A DNA stretch of 64,000 nucleotides from Shewanella sediminis HAW-EB3 (GTDB lineage: Bacteria; Pseudomonadota; Gammaproteobacteria; Enterobacterales; Shewanellaceae): positions 1,240,001-1,304,000 of the forward strand of contig NC_009831.1 in assembly GCF_000018025.1 (NCBI RefSeq), written 5' to 3'. Each line of letters begins with the position of its first letter. Position 1 is the stretch's first letter. The translations under genes and the position numbers were made by a program. Under the pieces are notes generated by a model. That model was given only the letters and a program-made list of their open reading frames with translations, had not been told where the DNA came from and did no database searches. Below are positions 8,644 through 15,230 of this stretch, one piece after another.

Positions 8644-8743
8644 GCCCTAACAAATTGCTCAAACGGACGAAAAACAGTTGGCTTTCGTTCGTTCCTCACT
8701 AATTTTAACCAACTATTTTACGCCGCTTAGCAAGGCGTTGGTA
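8644..8743 (+). other. attC site of cassette 1
   Basis: R'' core GCCCTAAC (8644-8651) exactly mirrors GTTAGGGC at the cassette start. TTGCTCAA in the 5' arm pairs with TTAGCAA in the 3' arm leaving one extra C, the extrahelical-base pattern of real attC sites. AACAGTTGG and CCAACT pair further in. The site ends at GTTGGTA (8737-8743). About 100 bp, a VCR-like length. Confidence 0.8.
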
Positions 8744-8770
8744 TGACTATGAAGCAGGGAGGCTTTAAGT

Positions 8771-9175
8771 ATGATCGATCAAGTTGGAAACACAAAAATT
8801 AAGCTGAAACATAGGGCTACGTGCCACTGTGGCTCGGTAGTTCTTGAATTAACATTACCAAACGGAATCGAAAACCCTAGAAGGTGCGATTGCTCTATTT
8901 GCCGAAGAAAAGGCGCAATCGTTGGTTCTGTCGATTTAAGTGGTATTCGAATCGTTAAAGGACAAAAAGTTTTGAAGTTGTATCAATTTAACACGGATAC
9001 AGCTAAACATTATTTCTGTTCAAATTGCGGTATTTATACGCATCATCAGCGCCGTTCAAATCCCACAGAATATGGTTTCAATATTGGTTGTCTTGAGGGC
9101 GTAAATCCATTTGATTTAGGTGATGTTGTCACAAACGACGGGGTTAATCATCCAGCCGATAGGTCAGCTTCATAA
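8771..9175 (+). CDS. Cassette 2: GFA-family (Mss4-like zinc-binding) protein
   Basis: 134 residues of the glutathione-dependent formaldehyde-activating-enzyme (GFA) family. Its zinc-ligand pattern is visible: ATCHCGSV (about 17-24), CDCSICRRKG (about 38-47) and CSNCGIYTHHQRR (about 83-95). GFA proteins form an Mss4-like beta fold; most members, including cassette-borne ones, have no proven substrate, so a formaldehyde role should not be assumed. GGGAGG precedes the ATG by nine bases. It is bounded by attC sites on both sides and is only distantly similar to the GFA protein in the next cassette. Confidence 0.85.
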   Translation: MIDQVGNTKIKLKHRATCHCGSVVLELTLPNGIENPRRCDCSICRRKGAIVGSVDLSGIRIVKGQKVLKLYQFNTDTAKHYFCSNCGIYTHHQRRSNPTEYGFNIGCLEGVNPFDLGDVVTNDGVNHPADRSAS

Positions 9176-9226
9176 CAAATAAGGATAGGCCGCGCGCAGC
9201 CGCGTCCTTATCCCGAGTGTTGAACA
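9170..9226 (+). other. attC site of cassette 2 (short form)
   Basis: TCATAAC (9170-9176) begins and GTTGAAC (9219-9225) ends a 56-bp segment whose arms AATAAGGA and TCCTTAT pair around a GC-rich centre. This is the size of the short attC type. The 5' core overlaps the stop codon of the GFA gene, as is common in cassettes. Confidence 0.6.
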
Positions 9227-9405
9227 AGCCCGAGCTTGCTGGAAGTGATACCTTTATATAGTAAATATCGACGCAAGAACTTACGCCGCGGTCGGTGGGT
9301 TTAGTTTTATGTCACTTTTTATATACCTTAAAATGGGTGGCTTTGTAGTTCACCTTCGGTGCGGGGCGTTATGTGTTCCCACAAGGCTGAGTTATAGGAG
9401 GAGAA
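9227..9405 (+). other. Gene-free stretch, possibly an eroded cassette
   Basis: About 180 bp with no reading frame of note. It holds a loose inverted repeat (AAGTGATACC near 9244 against ATGTCACTT near 9310) and ends with GGGGCGTTATGTG, an R'-type core at 9368-9374 that marks the start of the next cassette. It could be an ORF-less cassette or the rest of one long attC. Confidence 0.4.
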
Positions 9406-9828
9406 ATGACTGAGAGAAAAGGACAATGCCTTTGTGGTGCGGTCAAGTTTGTTGCGAAAAATTCCGAAAACAGTGTAGCAGCTTGTCACTGTGGCATGTG
9501 CAGGACATGGGGTGGTGGTCCGCTGATGGCTGTTAGCTGTGGGTCGGATGTGTCATTTGAGGGAAAGGAAAATATATCTGTCTATAGTTCTTCTGATTGG
9601 GCTGAGCGTGGTTTCTGTAAGAATTGCGGTAGCCACCTATTTTATAGGCTTAAACAAATTAGTGAGTACCAATTATCCGCTGGTCTTTTCGATAGTCAAT
9701 CGAGTTTCAAATTCGATTTGCAAGTATATATCGATAAGAAGCCATCATTTTACAGCTTTGCAAATAAGACAAGTATAATGACCGAGGCAGAGGTAATAGC
9801 AAAATATGCACCCGACCAAAACATATAA
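9406..9828 (+). CDS. Cassette 3: second GFA-family protein
   Basis: 140 residues. The GFA/Mss4-like cysteine pattern is complete: GQCLCGAVKF (about 6-15), ACHCGMCRTWGGG (about 27-39) and GFCKNCGSHLFY (about 69-80), followed by the DVQVYI-type strand (FDLQVYIDKKPSFY) usual in these proteins. It is closer to canonical GFA proteins than cassette 2, and the two differ enough to be independent acquisitions. AGGAGGAGAA sits just upstream of the ATG. The next attC begins inside its stop codon. Biochemical function is unknown. Confidence 0.85.
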   Translation: MTERKGQCLCGAVKFVAKNSENSVAACHCGMCRTWGGGPLMAVSCGSDVSFEGKENISVYSSSDWAERGFCKNCGSHLFYRLKQISEYQLSAGLFDSQSSFKFDLQVYIDKKPSFYSFANKTSIMTEAEVIAKYAPDQNI

Positions 9829-9900
9829 CCAGCGTAAGCTGTCGGAACGCCTTTCCGCGCCTTCGTCGCTACAAGTCGTCCGCAGCTGCGGGCGCTATGT
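9822..9900 (+). other. attC site of cassette 3
   Basis: CATATAAC (9822-9829) opens and GCTATGT (9894-9900) closes a 79-bp imperfect palindrome. AGCG, AGCTG and CGGA in the left arm pair with TCCG, CAGCT and CGCT on the right, with unpaired bases between. The R'' core roughly mirrors GTTATGTG at the cassette start (9368). Confidence 0.7.
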
Positions 9901-9920
9901 GAACCACTAGAGGATGCCCT

Positions 9921-10400
9921 ATGAGATGGAATTTATTTTTTCTTTTGTTTTTATTTGTCTGTAATGCTTCTTGGGCAAAAGAACCAAATACTTTAATATC
10001 AATTCATAAAGTAGAGTTGAATAATAAAAATAAACCAATAAAGAAAACTTACTTTAAAAGGTTTAGCTCATACCAATTAATCAATGAAGAAACTCAACAA
10101 GTCAGGTCAATTCATCAAAATAATGAAGCGAAAGCTATTTATTTAGAGCCTGGGCGCTATTGTTTTAGATCGTTTAACATTTCAACGTCACAAAAAGTAA
10201 AAATATTGAACCCTTTATGCTTTCAGGTTTCAGATAATGCTATATCTAACGCCGGTACGTGGGTAATAGGCTCTAGAGTGTCAGGCACGAATTGGTATGC
10301 TCTACTGGTAGATATTAAAGATAATTATTCAGAGCTGGAATCCATTTTAGGGGTGGAGAACTCCATACCTGCAATTGTGTATAAGCCTCAAGGGAAGTAA
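9921..10400 (+). CDS. Cassette 4: secreted protein of unknown function
   Basis: 159 residues with a clear Sec signal peptide (RWNLFFLLFLFVCNASWAK, cleavage near residue 19-20). The mature part is lysine/asparagine-rich and likely beta-structured, with a central AIYLEPGRYCFRSFNIS segment. That pattern recalls DUF2846-like or other small periplasmic proteins in which a lipoprotein or metal function is unproven, and I do not assign a family. Strongly AT-rich codon use sets it apart from core genes. AGAGGATGCCCT provides a ribosome binding site. Confidence 0.7.
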   Translation: MRWNLFFLLFLFVCNASWAKEPNTLISIHKVELNNKNKPIKKTYFKRFSSYQLINEETQQVRSIHQNNEAKAIYLEPGRYCFRSFNISTSQKVKILNPLCFQVSDNAISNAGTWVIGSRVSGTNWYALLVDIKDNYSELESILGVENSIPAIVYKPQGK

Positions 10401-10408
10401 GGTGTATT

Positions 10409-10458
10409 TACATTACAAGGCGCAACAATAGACTCGGCAAGGTGCTGAGTTAGCTGTC
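10409..10458 (+). other. Possible degenerate attC of cassette 4
   Basis: ACATTACAAGGCGC resembles the start of attC sites in this array (compare cassette 6), followed by the pairing arms ACTCGGCA and TGCTGAGT and then GTTAGCT. The cores are poor matches, so this is a weak call supported mainly by position. Confidence 0.4.
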
Positions 10459-10506
10459 GCTAAAGGTTCAGCTATAATAATTAACTCATATGAAAAAGGA
10501 TTTGTT

Positions 10507-10902
10507 ATGAAAAAACTATTTTTAATTTTAACTCTATGTGTCTCCTCTGCTGTTTGGGCGAACGGAGACTCAGGCTCAGGTGCCGCTAAAGAGTGGTTAA
10601 ATATTGTTGATGCCGGTAATTATATTGAGAGCTGGAAAAAAGCGGATTCCTTCTTCAAATCTCAACTCACTGAAAGCAAGTGGGATGCAGCATTAAAAGG
10701 TGTGCGAGCACCATTAGGCAAGGTGATCTCACGTTCCGAGTTAAGTAGCAAAGCTCATTCATCGCTACCAGGTGCACCCGATGGCGAATACCTTGTTATT
10801 CAATACCAGACTGAGTTTTCAAATAAGAAAACATCTATTGAAACACTCACTTTAAGTAAGAGTAGTGGGCAGTGGTTACCAGTTGGTTATTTCATAAAGT
10901 GA
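10507..10902 (+). CDS. Cassette 5: DUF4019-like secreted protein
   Basis: 131 residues. A signal peptide (KKLFLILTLCVSSAVWA, cleavage near residue 18) precedes a small domain: AAKEWLNIVDAGNYIESWKKA, then LTESKWDAALKGVRAPLGKV, VIQYQTEFSNKK and a C-terminal SGQWLPVGYFIK. This order matches DUF4019, a small periplasmic domain of unknown function related in shape to NTF2-like folds. AAAGGATTTGTT precedes the ATG. The flanking attC sites identify it as cassette cargo. Confidence 0.75.
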   Translation: MKKLFLILTLCVSSAVWANGDSGSGAAKEWLNIVDAGNYIESWKKADSFFKSQLTESKWDAALKGVRAPLGKVISRSELSSKAHSSLPGAPDGEYLVIQYQTEFSNKKTSIETLTLSKSSGQWLPVGYFIK

Positions 10903-10918
10903 GGTGGGGCAGGCATAC

Positions 10919-11019
10919 TGCTCACAAGTGGTTTAATGTATGGACAACAACTCGTCTCGCAACTTTCAAAAGACACAAATTGAACGTTCCTGGTGTTGCC
11001 CATTAACCGGGTGTTAACT
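10919..11019 (+). other. attC site of cassette 5
   Basis: The left arm GGTTTAATG...GGACAACA pairs with the right arm TGTTGCCCATTAACC, with two single extra bases on one strand (T in GGTTTAATG, A in GGACAACA), the polarity expected of attC extrahelical bases. It ends in GTGTTAACT (11011-11019). About 100 bp. Confidence 0.7.
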
Positions 11020-11027
11020 GCAAATAT

Positions 11028-11264
11028 ATGAAACATGAACTCTGGATTGAAAATGAGGATGAGCAAACATTTTGCTTGTCTGGCAGGCGAGGAGAAAGGG
11101 CTCGAAAATTGTTAGAGCCTAATGCCAAACTTGTTTGGACTTGTGAGGCTCCATCAAATTTTGAAGCAATGACCAAGTATTATGAATATATGGGCTGGGG
11201 AGAGTACACCACTGACTTCCCTGAGCATGACAAAAAGACTTATGCAGAGCTAGGGTGGGAGTGA
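11028..11264 (+). CDS. Cassette 6: small unknown protein
   Basis: 78 residues, acidic and soluble, with no signal peptide: MKHELWIENEDEQTFCLSG, then RRGERARKLLEPNAKLVWTCEAPSNFEAM and a tyrosine-rich tail (TKYYEYMGWGEYTTDFPEHD). I recall proteins of this shape as frequent cargo of Vibrio and Shewanella integrons, without known function. Its ATG lies 15 bases after the recombination core GTTAACTGC, leaving almost no leader and no clear ribosome binding site. Flanking attC sites are well formed. Confidence 0.75.
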   Translation: MKHELWIENEDEQTFCLSGRRGERARKLLEPNAKLVWTCEAPSNFEAMTKYYEYMGWGEYTTDFPEHDKKTYAELGWE

Positions 11265-11265
11265 C

Positions 11266-11317
11266 TGCATTTTACAAGGCGTTCAAGCTTAGGCCGCAGC
11301 AAGCTTGACGTTAGTGC
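11266..11317 (+). other. attC site of cassette 6
   Basis: TGCATTTTAC opens (8 of 10 complementary to the cassette start GTTAACTGCA) and GTTAGTGC (11310-11317) closes a 52-bp site. CGTTCAAGCTT pairs with AAGCTTGACG leaving one extra T, a textbook extrahelical base. Confidence 0.8.
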
Positions 11318-11321
11318 TCAT

Positions 11322-11711
11322 ATGGAAATTGAACCGAATTACTCTGAATATTCATTAGAAGAATTGCTGGATGTTCTTGATAATATTGATAAAGAAAGGT
11401 GTCGAGATAGGTATCTGAAAGTGTTGGCACTGTTAGGTGATGAAGAGCATTGCCGAAAACTTGCTGAGCAACAGAAAATAAAAGAAGAAAAAGAATCCAT
11501 AGAAAATGAAGAGTTAGAGGCATGGACTACCCTTCTGTTTCCTACAATTGCCGGGGGCCTTCTTCTGTTTTTCGGTCTGGTACTCACACGTTCAAATGGG
11601 TTTATTCATATTGAATCTATGTGGTTTCGTATTCCCATTTCATTTTTGTTGTTTTTATTGGGATACTCAGGGTATATGAAAGTCAGAGAGTTGAGCACTA
11701 ACAAGGACTAA
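11322..11711 (+). CDS. Cassette 7: unknown protein with two C-terminal membrane helices
   Basis: 129 residues. The first 65 are highly charged and helical (EEHCRKLAEQQKIKEEKESI), a likely coiled coil. Two hydrophobic segments (about 70-88 and 102-118: LLFPTIAGGLLLFFGLVL and RIPISFLLFLLGYSGYM) follow. The topology is a cytosolic sensor-like head with a membrane hairpin; no family recognised. The ATG is five bases after the attC core, and the gene's own attC starts before its stop codon. Confidence 0.7.
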   Translation: MEIEPNYSEYSLEELLDVLDNIDKERCRDRYLKVLALLGDEEHCRKLAEQQKIKEEKESIENEELEAWTTLLFPTIAGGLLLFFGLVLTRSNGFIHIESMWFRIPISFLLFLLGYSGYMKVRELSTNKD

Positions 11712-11771
11712 AACGGGTTGGTTTTAGTCACTTCTCTTCCAAATTTCAGCCTGTTATTGCAGGCGTTATCG
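11695..11771 (+). other. attC site of cassette 7 (right end of array)
   Basis: GCACTAAC (11695-11702) exactly mirrors GTTAGTGC at the start of this cassette. The 77-bp site includes internal hairpins GACTAAAAC/GTTTTAGTC and GCCTGTTATTGCAGGC and ends at GGCGTTATCG (GTTATCG, 11765-11771). Confidence 0.7.
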
Positions 11772-12351
11772 ACAAACATTCTGTCCCAAATTGTGTTAAT
11801 AAATTAAAGCCTAAATCGAAGAGATCACTTTCTCGAAAACCAGAGTCAGGTGTAGGTGCGGCTGTGGGCTTCGGTTTCAGGGCGAGGTTTCACATAGTGA
11901 AACTCTCTGAGCGAGAGATAGGGTGAATATGGCAAAGCCATAAGCTTATGAACAAGAAGCATGGAGGCTGAACTGGAATTTGTATATGGAGATACTTTAT
12001 CGAACAGGCTTTTATACAGGGACGTTGTTTGAAACCGCAGAGCGTATAGGGATAACTCTTTTGAAATCAAGAGCCAGCGTACCAAGCGATTACTTGCACT
12101 AAAGGTCGTTCATTCACATCTGACCCATAAGGATATGGGAAATGTCTTGAGATGTAGGGAACATCTCTGACCATGTGATCACGACGTTCGTATATCCCTA
12201 TACAGCACCTGCTGCAAGCAATATATACCAATGATGCTTTGGTACTTAGCACACGTACTAAGTACCACACTTACCAAACACCCAATCGGCCCAATGAACC
12301 GATAAAAGATATTTGAAACTTGTTATCCGACAAGTAGGCCAAAACTGGCTA
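11772..12351. repeat. Gene-free block of small hairpins right of the array
   Basis: About 580 bp with no credible gene. Perfect or near-perfect hairpins include TTTCAC/GTGAAA near 11888, CCCATAAGGATATGGG (12124-12139), GAGATGT/ACATCTC (12149-12167) and GGTACTTAG/CTAAGTACC near 12239-12264. Its right end (12305-12335) shares 28 of 31 bases with 56819-56849; both contain TTGTTATCCGACAAGT and both lie just past the stop codon of a minus-strand gene. Confidence 0.65.
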
Positions 12352-13662
12352 TCAAAAAATATCCAAAAACCTATGATATAGCATCCCTGCCGCCAACATG
12401 GGCGATCTGAATGTTGGCCCGCCGGGGAAGGTCATATGCTGTATCTTATCGAAGATATCGAATCGTCCAGCCTGGGCCGATAACGCTTCAGCGATGAGTT
12501 TTGCCGCCATATGGGTGGCGTTGACGCCATGGCCGGAATAGGCCTGTGCATACATGATGTTCGGGCAATCCGGAATACGGCCGATTTGAGGGAGCCTGTT
12601 GGCTCCTATGCCTATCATGCCTCCCCACTCGAAATCGATTTTGACTCCCTTAAGCTGCGGGAAAACCTTTTCGAGATTAGGGCGCAGTGCAGCCTCGATA
12701 TCTTTGGGATCTTTGCCTGAATAGGTACACAGGCCACCGAAAAGCAGGCGGTTATCTTCTGACAGGTGGAAGTAGTCGAGATCGATACGCATATCGGCGA
12801 AGGCCATATCCTGAGGAATGATATCTTTGCACTGTTCATCACTAAGGGGCTCGGTGGCCAGCAGGTAACTGCCCGCCGGTAGTACCTTGCCCCCGACATA
12901 GCCGTCGAGTTGATGACCTATATAGGCGTTGCCCGCCAGCACCAAGTACTGACAGTTCACTTCACCATGTTCTGTGATGACTTTAGGCTTATCTCCCTTG
13001 ATAATCTTCTGTGCTGCGCTGTATTCAAACATCTTTACCCCCAGCTCCCTGGCGACACGGGCTTCGCCAAGGGCTAAGTTTAAGGGGTGCAGATGGCCGC
13101 TATTCATATCGACCAGCGCCCCCTCATAGCAGTTCGAGCCTATGACCCGACCCATATCCTTTTTTTCTAACAGGGTGAAGCCTTCGCCTCGTCCCTGAGA
13201 GACAAGATCGTCGAAGTCTTGCTTTAACTCCTTCATATGGCGTGGACGCATGGCCAGATCGCAATAACCCATCTGTAGGTTACAGTCGATGTTATGCTCG
13301 GCAACGCGTTGTCTGACGATATCCACCGCCTCGAAACCCATTTGATTTATGGCACTGACACCTTCATCGCCAATCACATTTCTGAACTGTTCAATATTAT
13401 GACCGATACCACGAATAAGCTCACCGCCATTTCTACCTGATGCTCCCCAGCCGATACGCTTTGCTTCCAGTAGTGCAACGGAAAAACCTTTCTGCGCCAG
13501 TTCGATAGCCGTGTTAATACCGCTGAAACCACCACCGACGACACAGACATCCACATCGATTCGCTCCCTGAGTTGTGGATGCTCATAGAGCTCTTTTGCC
13601 GTGTTTAAATAGTATGATGACGGATACATGTCACTGTGTACTGGACTCTTGGCTTGCATCAT
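12352..13662 (-). CDS. puuB: Gamma-glutamylputrescine oxidoreductase (FAD/DAO family)
   Basis: 436-residue D-amino-acid-oxidase-type flavoprotein. The FAD-binding VCVVGGGFSGINTAIELA (about 39-56), GWGASGRNGG (about 71-80) and a C-terminal AYSGHGVNATHMAAKLIAEAL (FAD-contacting glycine motif) are present. PuuB oxidises gamma-glutamylputrescine to the aminobutyraldehyde, passing electrons to oxygen with release of ammonia and peroxide. It is divergent from puuR, so repression by PuuR is likely. A second paralogue lies at 21914-23200. GGAGAGATG overlaps the start. The 3' end abuts the hairpin block. Confidence 0.85.
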   Translation of the reverse strand: MMQAKSPVHSDMYPSSYYLNTAKELYEHPQLRERIDVDVCVVGGGFSGINTAIELAQKGFSVALLEAKRIGWGASGRNGGELIRGIGHNIEQFRNVIGDEGVSAINQMGFEAVDIVRQRVAEHNIDCNLQMGYCDLAMRPRHMKELKQDFDDLVSQGRGEGFTLLEKKDMGRVIGSNCYEGALVDMNSGHLHPLNLALGEARVARELGVKMFEYSAAQKIIKGDKPKVITEHGEVNCQYLVLAGNAYIGHQLDGYVGGKVLPAGSYLLATEPLSDEQCKDIIPQDMAFADMRIDLDYFHLSEDNRLLFGGLCTYSGKDPKDIEAALRPNLEKVFPQLKGVKIDFEWGGMIGIGANRLPQIGRIPDCPNIMYAQAYSGHGVNATHMAAKLIAEALSAQAGRFDIFDKIQHMTFPGGPTFRSPMLAAGMLYHRFLDIF

Positions 13663-13809
13663 CTCTCCAAATTATAATTGTTGTTATTGAGTATTCATGG
13701 CCAGGAATTAATGGGACCTAAGACGGTATACTTTCGCTCTGAGTCATATATAATTCACGGGTGTTGATTATATTTAACATGCTTTTTTGTTTGATACAAA
13801 TTACTATGT

Positions 13810-13824
13810 AATATAATTTGAACA
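13810..13824 (+). promoter_or_regulatory. Putative PuuR operator between puuB and puuR
   Basis: AATATAATTTGAACA matches the E. coli PuuR site (from memory) at 11 of 15 positions, including the terminal GAACA. It sits 33 bp upstream of the puuR start, in the 194-bp divergent region, suitable for autoregulation and control of puuB. Inferred. Confidence 0.45.
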
Positions 13825-13856
13825 CTTTAATCAATATTGTGATTTTAACAGGAGAG

Positions 13857-14411
13857 ATGCATTTGGATATTGGAACTAGCCTTAAGGCTGTCCGTAAACT
13901 AAAAGGCCTTTCGCAACGAGAACTTGCGAAAAGAGCCGGAGTGACCAATAGCACTATCTCTATGATTGAGAAGAACAGTGTGAGCCCGTCGGTAAGCTCC
14001 TTGAAAAAAGTGTTATCGGGGCTGCCTATGTCCCTGGTGGACTTTTTTTCTATGGAAGATAGCGGTGGCAGCGAGCAAAAAGTGGTGTATCGCAGCGACG
14101 AACTTCTCGATATCGGTGATGGCAATTTAGATTATAAGCTGGTGGGCAGAGATTACCCTAACAGGGCGATGTCTGTAATGAGCGAGACCTATCCACCAGG
14201 CTCCGATACCGGTGAAGAGATGCTCAAACATGAAGGCGAAGAGGCGGCCATGGTTATCGAAGGTAAGTTTGAGCTGACCGTAGGTGAAGAGGTGTTTATT
14301 CTCGAAGCCGGAGACAGTTATTACTTTAACAGCGAGACCCCTCATAGATTCAGAAATCCGTTCGATGAAAACTGCCGTATCGTTAGCGCGACAACGCCTG
14401 CAAACTTTTAA
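13857..14411 (+). CDS. puuR: PuuR-type transcriptional regulator (XRE HTH + cupin)
   Basis: 184 residues from the ATG at 13857. Residues about 5-60 form an XRE helix-turn-helix (GLSQRELAKRAGVTNSTISMIEKNSVSPSVSSLKKVL); about 110-180 form a cupin (HEGEEAAMVIEGKFELTVGEEVFILEAGDSYYFNSETPHRF). E. coli PuuR has this architecture and represses the puu genes until putrescine binds. Frame is open upstream to 13818, but AGGAG lies just before 13857 and the homologous region starts there; TTG at 13863 has better spacing to the same AGGAG and is a rival start. The cupin is the likely ligand sensor. Confidence 0.88.
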   Translation: MHLDIGTSLKAVRKLKGLSQRELAKRAGVTNSTISMIEKNSVSPSVSSLKKVLSGLPMSLVDFFSMEDSGGSEQKVVYRSDELLDIGDGNLDYKLVGRDYPNRAMSVMSETYPPGSDTGEEMLKHEGEEAAMVIEGKFELTVGEEVFILEAGDSYYFNSETPHRFRNPFDENCRIVSATTPANF

Positions 14412-14412
14412 T

Positions 14413-14531
14413 AGTCCTGAACGGCTTTGTTTAGCAGCCCTGAGCGGCTTTTTGTTACAGTCTTGAACGGCTTTGTTTAACAGTCTTGAACGGCTTTATT
14501 TAATAGTCTTGAACGGCTTTGTTTAATCGTT
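14413..14531 (+). repeat. 23-bp tandem repeat, about five copies
   Basis: Directly after the puuR stop, a unit read as CTTGAACGGCTTTGTTTAAC plus AGT repeats with period 23; the third to fifth copies are nearly identical and the first two are diverged. It lies outside coding sequence and its role is unknown. Confidence 0.8.
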
Positions 14532-15119
14532 CTAATCGGATCTCTTTTTAAACTTAATATTGTAAAGCTTCAACCAGAGTCCGGCTTTAAGCCGGAAGCT
14601 TTCTTAATCCAAAAGCTTTATTCATTCGACAAAAGCGTTCCGGTTTGTGGCGTTACGGGCGAATAATTTCTGTTGCCACTCTCTGTTGCCATCTGGTTAT
14701 CCTTCTCCTTTTTTAAACCCTGCTAGTTCCTGTTTCTCGTGCTCTCCCGACTCCCCATTGTGCTGTTTCTCGAACAGGCTTTAAATTTACTCACCTCATT
14801 TTAGTATTTTATGCTGTTTTTCATCGGAAAACGCTCTATTTAAACCCATGTATCCGGGGTTTTTCTCTATTTTAGAATTTATCTATGTAAATAATATTGG
14901 TCAATGTCAACTGTTTTTTGTGATGTTTGTCATGGTCTGAAACTCGGGCGATTTTTGTCTGTTGGGAAAGAATTAACGAGCTGATGGTAACTGTAATATT
15001 TTGTTTGTTGGTCTATCTTGTTGATTTATAGTGTTGTTTGATTTTCGTTTTTATGATTTTAAATTGTATTTATATCTCCTCTTGCCTGTGTTCAATTTTC
15101 AGTGTAGTGTTTGAAAAAG
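14532..15119. other. Long AT-rich leader region upstream of puuD
   Basis: Nearly 590 bp with no gene. It holds a short hairpin CCGGCTTTAAGCCGG (near 14580), possibly a puuR terminator, and long T-rich tracts. The puuDA promoter is expected toward its right end. Confidence 0.5.
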
Positions 15120-15186
15120 TGAACAGAAGGTTAAAGAGTGTTCACATATAAGAACTCATATACGTACTCTTATAAGAACTCATATA
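15120..15186 (+). promoter_or_regulatory. Putative operator cluster upstream of puuD
   Basis: TGAACA (15120-15125) and its inverse TGTTCA (15139-15144) face each other. The 16-mer TATAAGAACTCATATA then occurs twice, at 15147-15162 and 15171-15186, spaced 24 bp. Both motifs resemble parts of the PuuR site (ATATAATGAACA). The cluster ends 44 bp before the puuD ATG, well placed for repression of puuDA. Inferred from sequence only. Confidence 0.5.
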
Positions 15187-15230
15187 AAAACAAAAATTAT
15201 AAAAATAAAATATAACCAAATAGGTGATTT

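Larger units (their letters stand above)
7924..11771 (+). mobile_element. Integron-type gene-cassette array without integrase (CALIN)
   Basis: About 3.85 kb holding seven short genes all on the plus strand, each followed by an attC-like imperfect inverted repeat with RYYYAAC- and GTTRRRY-type ends. Gaps are mostly 40-230 bp and are filled by the attC sites. The genes look AT-richer than the metabolic genes around them. In cassettes 1 and 7 the bases at the cassette start (GTTAGGGC, GTTAGTGC) are exactly complementary to the R'' core of their own attC (GCCCTAAC, GCACTAAC), as expected for inserted cassettes. No intI gene is visible anywhere in the window. Confidence 0.8.

Noticed and set aside
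11846..12270. Minus-strand frames right of the array
   Set aside because: They span perfect hairpins and have no family resemblance; chance frames in a repeat block.
7378..12351. Integron integrase gene
   Set aside because: Searched mentally for tyrosine-recombinase text (R...HxxR...Y) in the array and its flanks; none found, hence CALIN.
14413..14531. CRISPR array
   Set aside because: The repeats are head-to-tail without unique spacers, so this is a tandem repeat. No other repeat-spacer array was seen in the window.
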